DNA from: Anopheles merus
Taxonomy: Eukaryota; Arthropoda; Insecta; Diptera; Culicidae
Length of the DNA stretch: 64,000 nucleotides
NCBI RefSeq assembly: GCF_017562075.2
Contig: NC_054084.1
Span: 11,952,745-12,016,744 of the forward strand
Direction: 5' to 3'
The notes beneath the pieces were generated by a model that saw only the letters and a list, made by a program, of their open reading frames with translations, searched no databases and was not told the origin of the DNA. Positions 26,201 to 39,072 of this stretch are shown one piece after another. Position numbers and translations under genes: made by a program. The first letter of the stretch is position 1. Each line of letters starts with the position of its first letter.

Positions 26201-27109
26201 ACCGTCACAATATAAAATCCTTTCACAAAAAGGCTTACAAAAACTAAAACCCCCTTTGCCGGTTAGTAACTGTTGCTGCTCTACCGCTTTCCGAAACAAA
26301 TTATTCAAAACGGTTACATTGTTGTGGTAGGCCACCCCGATTGTGTCTGCTGGCCCTGTGTGATTGCTGTAAGGACAGTTTTGCAGATAAGATTAAAGAA
26401 AAACAGCTGCCGTAAATTGACAGGTAAGATGATAAGATGTAGCAAGTGAGTTCCATTGCCCTGCTTCCGACTATCTGATCGAACGACGGACGCATCGCCA
26501 TAAAAATTCGTTCGATTACATTTTGTTTTGTTCCATTTGCTTGTACTAACTTTGTAACCAATTGCTTCTCGCTTTCTTTTTAGCCATTTGAAGTGGTCGT
26601 TTCGAAGACAACCGACAATACACCGGGGACGAGAGATGTTTCAATGCGATTAGTAACATTATCACCGATTATGGTAAGCGTGTGGCACTTTAATCGGCTG
26701 TTTGCCGTGGGGGAGTTTGGTAAATATTTATGAAGTCGTCTGGATTTGGCGAGTAAAACAGTAACGGATGTTATGCTTAACGAAACTGTTATAAGTACAG
26801 TGAGGGTCAATCATGTAAGCGCATCCTGACTATTGAGCTATTTTTTACTCAAATAGGCCGTTTAAATTGTGCGAAATGTTATATTTAACATTTTGGTATA
26901 ACATTTTCGATAACCGGGCAATTACGACAAATCTCAAACTCTTATAAGCAACATTGACTGAGAGGAAAGTAAACAATGTTGATGGAGATACCAATTACAT
27001 ACATTCCAATAAGGATACCATTGAATCCACATCCCGTCATATAAGATTACGAAAAGTAACAGCTTCCTTATATCTCTTTTTGTGCAAAAAAAGTCCCGAG
27101 AATTTTGTC

Positions 27110-27853
27110 AACCTTCAGGGGACGTGTCTGAACCTCTCAAAAATGGGGTGCTTGAGAGGGGTATCCGGGACGCGATGGTGGAGAATTCGGGAATCATCTG
27201 CTACAAGTCAACCAGGATCCTGGCATACACTGAAGATACAGCTATCATTGATCTATGACGCTATGTCCAATGTAGCTGAAGTCTACCAATAGATCAAGTA
27301 AAAGATAAAGAACCTCGGATTGCAATTAAACGATGCCAGACTGATGGTGGCAACATAAGCGACCCTGCCAACAAAGCCAAACTTACGCAGGGTTAACGTG
27401 CAGATAGGTGAACGAACTTTTGAAACCGTCCAAGATTTCTTCCTATCTCGGGTCAAAGGTCATCAACGACAATACCATGGAAGCTAAGTTCCGCGCAAGA
27501 ATGCTGAGCGCCAGCTGGTCATTCTATAGCCTGACAAATCAGTTCACGCGACGGATAACGCTGAGCCCCATGTATGTGTAAGATAAATGGAGGAGCCGAT
27601 AGAACGACGAGCTATAAAAGCTGTATGGCATTCTTACTGCCTTGAAGCGTATTAAGCTAGCCAGGCTCTAGTGGGCTGGCAAGGCTATACTCATTTAGCC
27701 CATCCATAAGGACAGAGAGGACGTGATAGGCCTAAGTTGAGCTGACAGGATGACTTGAACTGGCAGACAAAGGCGCAAAACCGAGAGCGTTTTCGGACAT
27801 TGATGCAGCAGGCTAAGACCCAACATCGGTTGAAGTTTCAGACAAGTAAGTAA
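27110..27853 (+). mobile_element. Degenerate non-LTR retrotransposon (LINE) 3' fragment
   Basis: Frame-shifting translation recovers remnants of reverse-transcriptase and C-terminal regions: a decayed catalytic-box area (AYTEDTAII), SYLGSKVINDN, FYSLTNQFTRR, then KRIKLARLxWAG. It closes with a tail of TAAG units (27843-27855). There are many stops and frameshifts. The C-terminal part and the tail match the copy at 51215-51497, so both belong to one family. The left limit is approximate. The 900 bp before it, back to 26201, hold no gene I can support. Confidence 0.75.
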
Positions 27854-28231
27854 GTGTAGGTTTGAAATGAAATTAAGCTAAAAGAATTTTTTTTTCTGCT
27901 TGAACTAGCTGTCAGATGATTATTATTTTTATTAGCGTATGAATTAATTTTAACAAAACTATGTTTCTTAATTATAGTTGTAATTATCAGTAGTACGCTT
28001 ATAGCAATTTCCCCCACTGTAGAGTAAATGTTCCTCCCTAGCACCGTTGACAAAAAGGATGCCAGCTAGTAGTGAATATTTAACTAACAAATGGCAAACA
28101 TTGTTACAGACCGATTGCTCTTTGATCTTCCCCCCCCCCTCCCTCAACACTTCAGCCACACCTCGCCTGTGTATTGTTCACTGAAGAAGCAAGATTGCTT
28201 AATCCACCACTCAAACCACAAACACACACTA

Positions 28232-29126
28232 GCGGAATTTGGGGCAAGTGTGCCATACGGGGCAAGAGTGCCACCAAGCATTTTTCCTTAAAAACTTTAA
28301 TTTAATGATCAATTGTGTATACAGTTGGTTGCTTTCCAATGACTAGGTATTCTGAGCCTAATTTCATATAGACCAATCGATATTTCCCATTGTTTTAAAC
28401 TGATTTATATTGAGTTTCAAAAGTGAGCAGAATATTATAATTTTTTAATCCAACCAAATAAGCTCTCAAAAATCGTGCGAACAATCAACCGAGAAAATAT
28501 TTACACCACCGTATAGCTGAGAAAACGTGAAATTTTTTGTGGGTTTAGTTGAAAAAAACTTTCTTTTTGTCACTGAAAAATTCAATTTTAAAAAAGTTAC
28601 AACTTTTGGGGCAAGTGTGCCATCTCTGTTTGGGGCAAGTGTGCCACCATCTTTCATAGGCGCGAGCTGTCAAAAATGTAAACATTGTTGTAGCGTGCTG
28701 CAGAATGGTGCGCTATTGTGAGCGGATTCCACCCCGGAAAAACAGAACAGTAACAAACCATATTGTGGTATAGTTGGTGGTCAAAAAGGGTTCATTGAGG
28801 ACTAAATACATGTAGGAATACATATACTAGTGGTATAAACGTAATAATTTCCAATTATCTAAGAAACACGGTTATTTTAACCAGGTGGCCGTCTTGCCCC
28901 ATACGAGTGGCACTCTTGCCCCATAGCCCAAAAAACAACGTCTTTTTGGACCCTTTTTAAAACGCTTCAAAAACTGTTTTGTTTGCACTTTTTTCAAGCG
29001 AAACTCATTTATAAGTGAGGAAATAGATGTAAAATGGTTATGAGATTTAAATCGGCTTTTGAAAAACACGTTTTAGTGAGTTATAACTTGAAATGCTTAA
29101 GGTGGCACACTTGCCCCAAGTTCCGT
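28232..29126. mobile_element. Inverted-repeat element with GGGGCAAGTGTGCCA ends and internal copies
   Basis: The left end (GCGGAATTTGGGGCAAGTG) and the inverted right end (CACTTGCCCCAAGTTCCGT) form terminal inverted repeats flanked by TA (28230-28231 and 29127-29128). The motif GGGGCAAGNGTGCCA recurs inside: in tandem at 28241 and 28260, again in the same orientation at 28608 and 28633, and inverted at about 28895-28921. This suggests nested or repeatedly captured ends. It has no intact transposase. Confidence 0.75.
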
Positions 29127-32100
29127 TACATGCCTTCCACTAACTGCACTGCCGACAATCAAACGAAAGTCGTGGTGCTTCACAGTGTAGGTAGGCGGAC
29201 GGTGTAAACTCGATTGATTCACGACCAGCGGGTAGATTAGGGACGAGTGAGTGTAGTGACGAACGGCGGACGATGCCAGTGGCCACGGTACAGGTTGTTT
29301 ACAAACAAAATCGAATCGAAACTGAAAAAAGGGAAGGGAGGGCGAGGGGGACACACCAAAAGACACACAGCGAAGGGAAAGTGTTGTGGCTGGTTGGTCA
29401 CCGGACCTTTACGACCAAACATCCACATTGGTAATGCGCATCATGTGCGCGCTACAGACAAGATCTAGTTCTTTGTGTGGGTGTTCAGCGATCGGACATA
29501 CACACACACACACACACGGTGGACACTGTTGTCTAGGTGAGGCCACGATTGTGGGGACGCAAACATCTCACCGTACTGATCAGGGCAGAGAGAGATCGAG
29601 CTACGACACAGTGACAGTGACCGTGATTGTGTTCACACGCAAATCCAATTTGACGAACCGATTCGAATTAGAAGCGCGAAAAAGTGGCGTCTAGTAGGTA
29701 AAAAGTGTGTCCAAACGATCAGTAGTAGTGTTGCACGATTGCCCTTAGTGGAAGGTGTAGCGCGACTCCCAGTCCGTCATCTTAATTTGTGGTGAGAACA
29801 AAGCGTCCACCCCCACCGCCATCAGGACATTCAACCTTTGAGCGCGTGCCATCGTGTGTTGCAGGTGAACCTTTCCCTTGACCTCAATTAAAGGCGTGCT
29901 GTTTGTATCTTTTTTACCGGCGTAGCGAGCGATAAGGGTGCCAACGCTATGAGGGAAGTCGTTACGGCCGTTACTGTGCTACTACCATTGCTGCCCTTTT
30001 GTTGCTGCTAGGTGTGAGCTTAGCCGTACAACGCTCTCTTGCCATCCTAGCTGCAAGCTGTATACATTGTTTGGGCTTGGAATAGACGCGACTGCGATAC
30101 ATCAACCGACGCTTCAATGGCCACGCGTGCCGTGTCGATCCCCAAGCTAAACGATGGAAGCAAACGGCTATCTACGAAATTGTGGTGCAAAAAGGCACGA
30201 GCAAAGCCACAGCCGAAATCAAGATATTACCCATCGTGTGCCACCCATTCATCATCTGCCCGCTGTCCGAGAGGTCCGGTCGGCATGTGGGGTGTGTTGA
30301 TAAGAACGTTTGGCTTTTAATTTTTCGGCAAATCTGGTTCACGCCGGCTGGCCGGGCCCGTTGGTCACGCACCGGGTGGGACTGTAACTTGAATGGCCGG
30401 TCGTTTGTCGACCGGCAGCAGTGATAGCGATACCCCTCCACACCCTGCCACCCTTTGGCTTATCGCTCTTCTCCGCTCTTCTCCGCTCCGCTCCGCCGTG
30501 GTACGGTTACAGCATCTTGAACTTCTTGAAGCAGTGGAGTGTGTTTTTGTGTTTTAGCACCCTCCCACTAGAATGATGGTCATCACCCATCCCCCCCCCC
30601 CTTTTGCTTCCACGTGACATTTGACCCCATGTGGCGGGGTTTGCTTTTGTTTGGCCGATTGGTGGTCATCTTTTCGTGTGCGTCTTGAGGGCGATCAGCC
30701 CGATAAGCGTTCTCAGCCCTACTCCCTCTTTCCACGCCTTTACTGTTGGTAGCAAAATTACATAATTGTTGAACATCGTAGCCTAAAACCAGTGGGATTG
30801 GAGGGGAAAGTGTGTTGAAGGATTTAGGATTTAGGATTTAGAGAGAGAAATGAACGGGAAACCTCTTCTGAAAGGCATCTGGTTGATCTGTGGCGAATGA
30901 TAAGCGCGGCTGAAAGGAGACATTTTTTTGTGGGGTGCACTGTGGTTTGGGCATGCACAGAGGTGATAAAAGTGACGACTTTTGTTTTTGATATTTTAAG
31001 GCAAAGGTTTTTTTATATTTACAGATATGGATTGCATTAATATGAATTTATACTAAAGTTTAAATTTCAAATTAAATATATTTGATACGATTCTGTTTGT
31101 TTAATTTGAATTTAAGCCTTTTTAATCCAATTAATTGTATTGCATACATGTTAAGAATCACTTTCTAACTTTTAAATATCCTCAAACATAATCAATCTTT
31201 TTAAAAAAATAAACTACGATTATAGAGCAAGAAATCTAATTGATTTATTTGTTAATTTATGTTCATATATCTTGTACATTATTACTTATTTTTATACGAT
31301 AACTTAGAATTTTTATGTAGATAAAGTAAAACCAGTATCAAATAGATAATAAATCATTAGCTAAAATAAGATATTTTTTGCACTTTTACTTTTTTTAACT
31401 TTTGCATTGGCATGCAAAAAGTAAACTACATTAATTACATTTATTGTTATCAAACTGGTTTAACATCATATAGACTATAATCGAAACGAGGTACAAAGTA
31501 TTATGTTTTTTTAGAAAATTGCAAATTGTTATTATGTTGTATTTATACTAAATATAATATTTGGTGGAATTGGTGTATTAACAAAAATATAAAATTAAGA
31601 AATACGATTTTTTCAAGTTGTTAAGTAAGTAGTAGTATCAAATAGTTTTAAATTAAGTATTTTTTTTTTTTACAAAATTCAATCCAGTGCATTATTTGTA
31701 ATGATTTTATTTTATTCAATTTATCAAAGTCGCATTATAAAATATTAATACTAGCAACTTTGCTTGATTCTTTCACTAAATTTCCTTTGATTATCGTGTA
31801 CGATAGCATCGCAATTTAAATCGTATTTATTATAAGATTATGTGGCGTGTAAATACATTTTTCCTTGTTTCGGGAAACAGGATAAGTGTTAAATTATTTA
31901 AAACCAATTTTTATCATTCAATGAGAATAACAAAATACACCACTATTCGAATAATACACTATACAAGTACTTTTACTACTTCTTTGCGATTCCCCTATGG
32001 GGCTTATGAGAGACTTAATCTTTTGGAATCTTACTATCTCGATCAGTGTGAATAAAATGTCTGCAGAATGAGCCATAACAATAGAGTAAGTGGTAAAGAG

Positions 32101-34473
32101 GTATACCACTCTTTGTACTAAGTTGAATGTATACCTTCCCGGGCATTAGCTTAATGACTCACCAATTCCTACCCTGCCGATGTCTGCACAACGAGTCATA
32201 ATAAAATAGAATGTTGTAAAGAGACATACAGCACGCTTTTGTGCCAAGTTGACGTACAAGATTCAGGTGATTCACCTGAAGTTAGTCGTAATTCACATTA
32301 AAGAAACGTGAAAGAATTCACGTTGCAATGTTGCAACAAACAGCTTTTTGCTACATTCTCTGTTTAATATGTATGAACAATGCGTAGTTCGGATCAAGTA
32401 CTGTGCACTAAGATAACGATGTTGGTTCGTGCATTAGAAATGTACTAGTGGCAGGGTTTAGTAGATAAAATATACCACTTATAATATTGTTTGTACTAAA
32501 CCCTAACACTACCACTACTTAACAATTCTCACGCTGCCACAAACCTGCTACAAATACAGGGTGATTCGCACCCCAAAGTCACTCGCTCTATTATTCAATG
32601 CGAGGTTATTTGGGGTTTAGAGAAAATCGTTGGGTTTAAAGTTTGTTTTTATTACCCGCGCTTAGTTCATTTTAGAACTATTTTATTTGATAAAATATAT
32701 AACTGATTATAAAAATAAAGTTAATTAAGTTAAAATTAATCATTAAAAACCACGAAAAAAGTATTCTTATATGAGGCAGTATGGGAAAGCTGAGTTGTTT
32801 AAGTAATACTTTTTTGAAGCTAATAATATTTTTGAAGAAGCTGCTCATTTCGAAGCATTTCTACATTTTTGGTCATATACAGTGGAGCGCCATGTATCCG
32901 GGCTCATCGGGACTTGAGCTCGCCCGGATTATTTGCATATCATAATCCACGGTCATACACGGATAATGAGTCAAAGAATATATTTAAGCACAAATTATTG
33001 ATTCTTAGTTGAAATTTATCTTTTATTCTGATACAAATTAGCAAATTTTTATGAACATTATGTTTTTCCAATGAAAAAATTTGAAATTTGTCATGAATTA
33101 TAGCGTTTTTTTTTTGTTATCACAATGTGCTCTGATAACCGTTTTTTTTTTTTCAAATATCCTCCGCAGAACGAAATGTCACCCTTGTATTGAACTGTCA
33201 TTTCTCAACAGCACGGATAAACGGATAGCCGGATAAAAAGTACCCGAATAAACGGCGCTCCCCTGTAATTTTAAAAGGTATACATTTTCTAACTTTCCTT
33301 TAGACATTTCGTTAACCATATCTTTAACAAATACACCCTATGAAACTACCGCGTTTTCTTGCAACGGTAACTTTAGCTTACTTTTGAAGTGCTATAAATA
33401 GCATACTTGTGATGTCATATTTAAAGTAATATTTATATATTTAAATAAAATAAAATTTACAAAAATTAGCTAAAACTACAGCCATATTGGACCGTCCTTA
33501 GAGGAAATCGATATGAAATAAAAAAAATACAAAAATGCTATAAAACTTCCATCAAATTAAAACAAAAATTAACTAACTTAACTAACTAACTTAACTTAAT
33601 AAACCCACATGCCGTTCATACAACACTTCCACATGTCCATTTAGCCCCGTGTTTCCCTATAGCCGTTACGTGAAAGAGTGTCTTCGCTCGAGCTATTTAA
33701 CGCGTGTTTGACACCCTTGCCACAGACAACACTGCTTGCTAGTTTCATAACGATTATCGACTCCAGTTTTGAAATTAAACAAAAATGATTGTTTCATTAC
33801 TGCACATATGAAATTACAATAATAATGATTCATTAACTATTCGCCCAACAAAGGAACGAAACCATTACATTGCTTTGCACTCAACAACGACGATTGAGAG
33901 AGCATTGTCCTGCCCTCAACACCGATCGTCTGCCGGCTGTTCGGAGCCGATAATCGGAAAGGTTTATTATTAATAAACCTCCCATGCGGTAACACTCAAC
34001 CCAGTGCGTGTTGATACCGGGACGGGAGTGTTGTTTTATTTGCCCCGGGACCGGCGGGCCACCTTTTCCACCATCTTACGGTGCCGAGTGCCCGCCGTCC
34101 AGCATGTGTATGTGTGTGCTAGAAGTGACTTTGAGATAAGGATGGATGATGATGACCACCAGTAAGAAATGTAACACTGCCGGATCAATCCGGTTCCACC
34201 GCGGCCGGTTCCACCGCGGCCGGTTCCGCACAAGAAGGATGTGGTGGTCTTTGGCCTTGGTGTGATTATGCTACCGTGCTCGTCGGGGAGGGGGACTTTG
34301 AGCACTCCGCACAGCTGCGCGCTATCACTGGTGTTTGTGCGAGCGATTTGTTTACTTAGCGTGTGATCGGTACGCTGACCGTTTCAGTTCGTTTCAGGAC
34401 ACCCAGCTGGTAGGCCGAGCACAGCTGCAACAGGAGCATCAGCATCATCATCAACAACAACACTCCAACCACC
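29127..34473. other. Intergenic region and 5' flank of the methyltransferase gene
   Basis: From 29240 to about 30430 the DNA is GC-richer, with a CA run at 29498-29517 and donor-like sites such as TAGTAG/GTAAAA at 29697. It could hold a non-coding 5' exon of the downstream gene, but nothing proves it. From about 31000 to 33900 the DNA is very AT-rich with no gene; a MITE lies at 32880-33265 and an AACT-type tandem at about 33570-33598. From 34020 the DNA is GC-rich again up to the ATG at 34474. A TCAGT initiator-like element at 34384-34388 might mark the start site. Confidence 0.4.
32880..33265. mobile_element. MITE with CAGTGGAGCGCC terminal inverted repeats
   Basis: The element begins CAGTGGAGCGCCATGTATCC and ends with the near inverse, GGCGCTCCCCTG. 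It is flanked by TA on both sides. The subterminal motif CCGGATAA/CGGATAA recurs toward both ends. It is 386 bp with no coding capacity, so most likely a non-autonomous Tc1/mariner-type element. Confidence 0.75.
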
Positions 34474-35606
34474 ATGACGAACGTAACCGTGCTGGACGGT
34501 GGCTTCGCGACCCAACTCTCCGTGCACGTCGGCAAAAGCATCGACGGTGATCCGCTGTGGAGTGCCCGGTTCAATGCGACCGATCCGAATGCGGTGTTTA
34601 GGACGCATCTGGACTTTCTGGAGGCAGGCGCGCAAGCGATCATGACCAACACCTACCAGGCAAGCATCGAGGGGTACGTGGAGCATCTGCATCTGACCGA
34701 AGACACCAGCCTGAACCTGATCAAATCGACCGTCCGGGTGGCACAGATGGCACGGAATCACTTTCTCGCGAAGGGACCCGCCAACGAGCAGCGCTCCGTC
34801 CCGCTGCTGGTGGCTTCGATCGGCCCGTACGGGGCGCACCTGCACGATGGGTCGGAGTACACGGGCCGGTACGCGGCCGATGTGTGCGCGGACACGATCC
34901 AGAAGTGGCATCGTCCCCGCATTGACGCCTGTCTGGAGGCGGGCGTCGATGTGCTTGGCATCGAAACGATTCCCTGTAAGGTGAGTGCGTCAGCTGTGTA
35001 CCGACCGAGCCTGACCGACCGACCTACAATCCCTATTAATCGGCCTCTTCCCAACTGCAGATGGAAGCGGAAGCCCTGCTCGACATGCTGTGCGACGAAT
35101 ACCCGACGGTCCGGTTCTGGATCTCCTTCCAGTGCAAGGACAATCAACACCTTGCCAACGGGGAGCTGTTCGCCGACACGGTCAGCTCCCTCTGGGCGAA
35201 GGCACGGTCGAGACGGTCCAAGAACCTGCTCGCACTCGGCGTGAACTGTGTGCATCCGCAAATCGTAACGCCCCTGTTCCGGAGCGTCAACGAGAAGAAG
35301 CTCCCCGAGGTGCGCATTCCGCTCATCGTTTACCCGAACTCGGGCGAGGTGTACACCGTGGAGGATGGGTAAGTGCGGCCACCTTCGCTTGTGCTGTGCC
35401 CCAGCCAAAACACGTTTTACACTGCTCTCCTCTCTTGCAGCTGGCAGGGAAGGGAGGACTGTGTCCCACTGGAACACTACGTGCCGCAGTGGATCGATCT
35501 CGGGGCACGATTTATTGGCGGCTGCTGCCGTACGTACGCACGCGACATCCAGCGCATCAAGCAGACTGTGATCAATCACGCCTCCAACTCCAACCATTGC
35601 CAGTAG
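34474..35606 (+). CDS. Homocysteine S-methyltransferase
   Basis: Three exons join in frame to 326 aa: 34474-34980, 35061-35368, 35441-35606 (TAG). All introns are short with GT/AG ends. The enzyme transfers a methyl group from S-methylmethionine or S-adenosylmethionine to homocysteine, giving methionine in the cytosol. The start MTNVTVLDGGFATQL fits the family's first strand (LDGG). The zinc ligands are present: Cys232 in LGVNCVHP and Cys300/Cys301 in FIGGCCRTYARDI. GIETIPC and SFQCKDN are other conserved barrel segments. The length fits bacterial MmuM and insect homologues (about 310-335 aa), so the gene looks intact. The ATG has a good context (CCACC before ATG). The name mmuM belongs to the bacterial gene, so no symbol is given. 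Confidence 0.93.
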
Positions 35607-35673
35607 TATCATTGCCAAAACCCCGGAGGTTTGTTTGTGTGTGTGTGTTCATCGTATGACCATGACCAAATTG

Positions 35674-35896
35674 CAGGGTTTTCCAAGCGTTTTCATAGTT
35701 GTGGGACACTTCCTTGACTCTTTCCTATTAGAAGTGAACTTCATATGGTGGAAATTGGATTCTACGCCTTGTAAATTGCTATTAGATTTGTCTAACAAGG
35801 ATGCTATAGACTCCAATTCCCATTACATTAAGTTCATTTCACGTAAGAAGCAGTCAATAAAGTGTCCCACAGCTATGTGAACTCCTGGAAACCCTG
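35674..35896. mobile_element. MITE in the 3' flank/UTR of the methyltransferase gene
   Basis: The left arm (CAGGGTTTTCCAAGCG, then TTCATAGTTGTGGGACACTT) and the right arm (AGTGTCCCACAGCTATG, then CCTGGAAACCCTG) are inverted repeats of about 37 bp. The outer bases CAGGGTTTYCC match the MITE at 13387-13569, so the two are probably related. TA follows the right end; the left flank is TG, so the duplication is not clean. It lies 68 bp past the stop codon and carries an internal AATAAA (35856-35861) that could end the transcript. Confidence 0.75.
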
Positions 35897-36087
35897 TATT
35901 ACTTTTATCGTTTTGTATGTTTACTGCATCGGACAGTTTTAACTTTTTTTTTCTATGTTTTCAAAAATGTGTTTTCCATGTTTTGTGCTATTGTTTTTCT
36001 TTTGAACTCGATTTTGCTCTAAGTTTTAATTTGTATAACGTGTTTTTTTCTTGTAATGTACGTGCGGTGCGTGCAAGTTGATAATGA

Positions 36088-36093
36088 AATAAA
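36088..36093 (+). terminator. Candidate polyadenylation signal of the methyltransferase gene
   Basis: AATAAA occurs in ATGAAATAAATCTG about 480 nt past the stop codon. The alternative at 35856-35861 lies within the MITE. Confidence 0.4.
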
Positions 36094-36466
36094 TCTGTAA
36101 GACGTGTATATGACAGTTAAAGGAGTAAAGTGTCATTGAAATAATATTAAGTTCAAGTTGAAAGAAGAAGAAAAGGAGAAAATGAGTAATAAATGGGGAA
36201 AAATACTGCTAGAAATAGATTAGACCCGAGGAGTAATGGGGTTTTTACTAGATTGTTATTTAGTTTTTCAATGCTTATCCTATTGGATTTTTGGCAAACA
36301 TTTTGAACTATTTAACTACAAACCATCTTTTAATGGCAAGAAATCAAATATCCTTTGAACTATAAATTTAATGGTTTTGGCTTCGCTGTCATTCATAAGA
36401 GCATTAGACCGTCCGGAGATGTAATTAAGAATCATAATGAACACTGAAGCACCCATCACTGGATGA

Positions 36467-36523
36467 GTCCGATCGAGTCCGGATTAGTCCAGATGAGCCC
36501 GGATAAGTCCAAATGAATCCAAG
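36467..36523. repeat. Degenerate short tandem repeat of a GAGTCCGGAT unit
   Basis: About five imperfect units of 11-12 bp (GAGTCCGATC, GAGTCCGGATT, AGTCCAGAT, GAGCCCGGATA, AGTCCAAAT) run head to tail. A related piece, GAGTCCGACTCGGATGGATC, follows at about 36575. Confidence 0.6.
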
Positions 36524-36892
36524 GTTACTGTGATAACCCCCTTTCCCTTCGCTTGAACAGCCAGGAGTTACTACGAGTCCGACTCGGATGGATCAATCCT
36601 ACTCCGGAAAAAAATATTATTTACCCAACACTACCCATCACTAACGGACACAGTGCCCGCACCTGGATCAATCGCGGAATCCAATGGACTTGCAGATACC
36701 GAAACTCATCATCAGCCGGTTGGTTTAAGCATTACTACATGTTAAGTTCATTAGTGTGATAAGATAAAGTTTGTATTGCATGGACTATTTTTTTAAAGAT
36801 GATTTGTCATTGATAAGTTAGAGTTTTGATGAGATGATCATACTCCAATTTACACAAGTATCAAGTCTCTTGATCCAAGACATATTGAACTG

Positions 36893-36972
36893 GCTCATTT
36901 GGAATGGAATCCAGGAATCCAACAGGCACATTTGAAATCCAACAGGCTCATTTGGAATCCAACAGGAACGTC
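36893..36972. repeat. Tandem repeat of a roughly 22-bp unit
   Basis: The unit CATTTGGAATCCAACAGGCT occurs about three times with small changes (GGAATCCAGGAATCCAACAGG, TTGAAATCCAACAGG, TTGGAATCCAACAGG). Confidence 0.6.
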
Positions 36973-37438
36973 TGAAATTCTTCAATTCTTAGATTCTTCA
37001 ACATTTGAGGATTTAAGAACATTAAGATTAATATAATTCTGCGAAGAGATTTGTGGAGAAAAAATACGATAATCATGATAATTTAAAGAATCCATTACTT
37101 ACTTACATAAATTCTTGTCCAGCGCATGGTGCAATCTATTAATTAAAGGACTTGTCTCATCATAATTCAGAAATAATTCAAAAACTACATCAAACTCATC
37201 CAACAGTTGCATTTTGGCAAACTAAAACTAAATTGTAAGAAAAAAAAAAATCCCAAGTCAGGTGTAAGTTTCCATATGATCTTTTTTTTGTATGTTTTAT
37301 TCACACTTTAAATTGTATTACTTACAAAACGACAACAAATTGCAAGGTTGTGGTTTGTTGTGTTTTACATAAATGTTTGTTTTTAATTTGTGATGCTGCA
37401 GCTGCTGCTGCTGCTGTCTTTTGTTTAGTTTTCTTATT

Positions 37439-37470
<32 letters not shown>

Positions 37471-37605
37471 TCTCTCTCTCTCTTTCTCTCTTATTCTCTC
37501 TCTCTCTATCTCTTTTTCTCTTACTCTCCCTTTCTCTCTCTCTTTCTATCTTTCTCTCTCTCTTCCTCTCCTTCTCTTTCTCTCTTTCTCTCTTCTCTCT
37601 CACTG
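37439..37605. repeat. CT-rich microsatellite
   Basis: About 165 bp of nearly pure CT on the plus strand, with interspersed TTTCTC variants. If the hig transcript extends this far, it would read as a GA-rich run in its 3' UTR. Confidence 0.85.
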
Positions 37606-39017
37606 ATACCTTTCTATGATACAGCCCAATGCATTATCGATGATCGTACATGTTACTTCGTTCATTCTGTTCTTCGTTTGTGTATTTTTGCGTGAGTGTG
37701 TATGTGTGTGTGTTTCTGGGAGGGTGCTTGATTTAAGCTTAATTTAAGTGATTCAATATCAAGTTGACAACAAACATAAGTAATGTAATGCCTTCCATGC
37801 ATTCACACCCACCAGCACTGTATCATCGTGAGGCCAATTAAAAACACCACACTCCACGCGCATTCGATAAAATGCGCTTCAAAACCACGTGCGTTACCAG
37901 GGCAACGGGACGCATTACTGCAGCAGAAGAGCTTAACGCACTGCACACCAGCAAGAGGTTGGATGCGTTTCAAAGGAACTGAAATCCTCAAACCAACACC
38001 ACACTGCACTCTCACACTAATGAGGTTCCTGCCTGTTCTGAGTTTTTAATACCACCACTCACTTTACGGTCGGAAGCTTAATGAGTGCGTATCAAAGGCG
38101 CTTCCGAAGTGTAACGTGTCGCACTAGGAAGGTTGCTATATAATCCCGTTGCTGCTGATGCTGCTGCCGATTGTTTTGCACACACACTTCCCGATGATTC
38201 CCTTTATTCTCTGTTTTCGAGAGGTTTTACGCTTCTATTTTCACGTGTACTAATTCCGTTCCTACTCCTCGATGATGTATTTCTTCTGCTGCACTGTTCG
38301 CTTTTGCTTTGCTTGTAAATATGTATCCTTTTTGCATTAAACTAATCGCATCGGGGTTCAATGGGTTTTTTTGTTTTCTTCTAGTTTGTGTGTAGACATT
38401 TTGATTCTGGGTTCTGCTCAAGGTTCATACATACAGCCGCCGGTGACGACCGTGCCAATCAGCATAGGGGGTATGTTGTTAGTAGCTTTCGAGTGTGTGT
38501 GTGCGTGTGTATTTGTTGAAGAGAGATATGGTTTTAGTTTTTGTTTCTGCTTGTATGTTCTTTGGGGTAACTAGATAAACTATGTATAGCATTGTGAAGA
38601 GGCTGTTGGTGAAATTAATTACCTCCCGACCCTCCGAAGTTTTACTGTGGTTTTGCTGTAGTACATACTGCCCTTTCTTTATATTACACTAATTTAAGAA
38701 CGGGTAGCCCTCCGGCACTCACACACACACACACAAAAAAACATAATTATGTTGAAGCCCGTTTATACAGTGCTTGCTTGCATGTTGTGGTTTCGTATAT
38801 TCGTTTTAATAGTCTGATATCGTCCGTTATGCTGATATGGTTTTTTTTTTGTAGCGTATGCGTGTAAGTGTAATAAACGCAAGCAAGGGGCGGATGAGGA
38901 GTGCTTTTCCCGTTTGGTTGCCTTTTGATTAGTTGAAATGGTGATAGTTACGGGGCGAAAGTCGTCGAACAAATGTACCGAGAGCACTGGCTCCATTTCT
39001 GCTTTCGTGCTTCTTTT

Positions 39018-39072
39018 GCTCCTGAATGTATGCAATCGTCACTTTTGTTTCATGCCCCTCGATGTATGCAGT
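39018..39072 (+). repeat. Paired copies of a 19-bp GCxCCTGAATGTATGCAAT motif
   Basis: Two copies (39018-39036 and 39054-39072) lie 36 bp apart in the same orientation. They match five further copies at 44590, 44663, 45396, 45472 and 49575. Confidence 0.6.

Noticed and set aside
26797..26825. ACAGTGAGGGTCAATCATGT, like a Tc1-type terminal repeat
   Set aside because: No inverse end was found, so an element cannot be delimited.
29949..30011. Short ATG frame with a hydrophobic, signal-like start
   Set aside because: It stops after 20 codons, and no splice donor before the stop rescues it.
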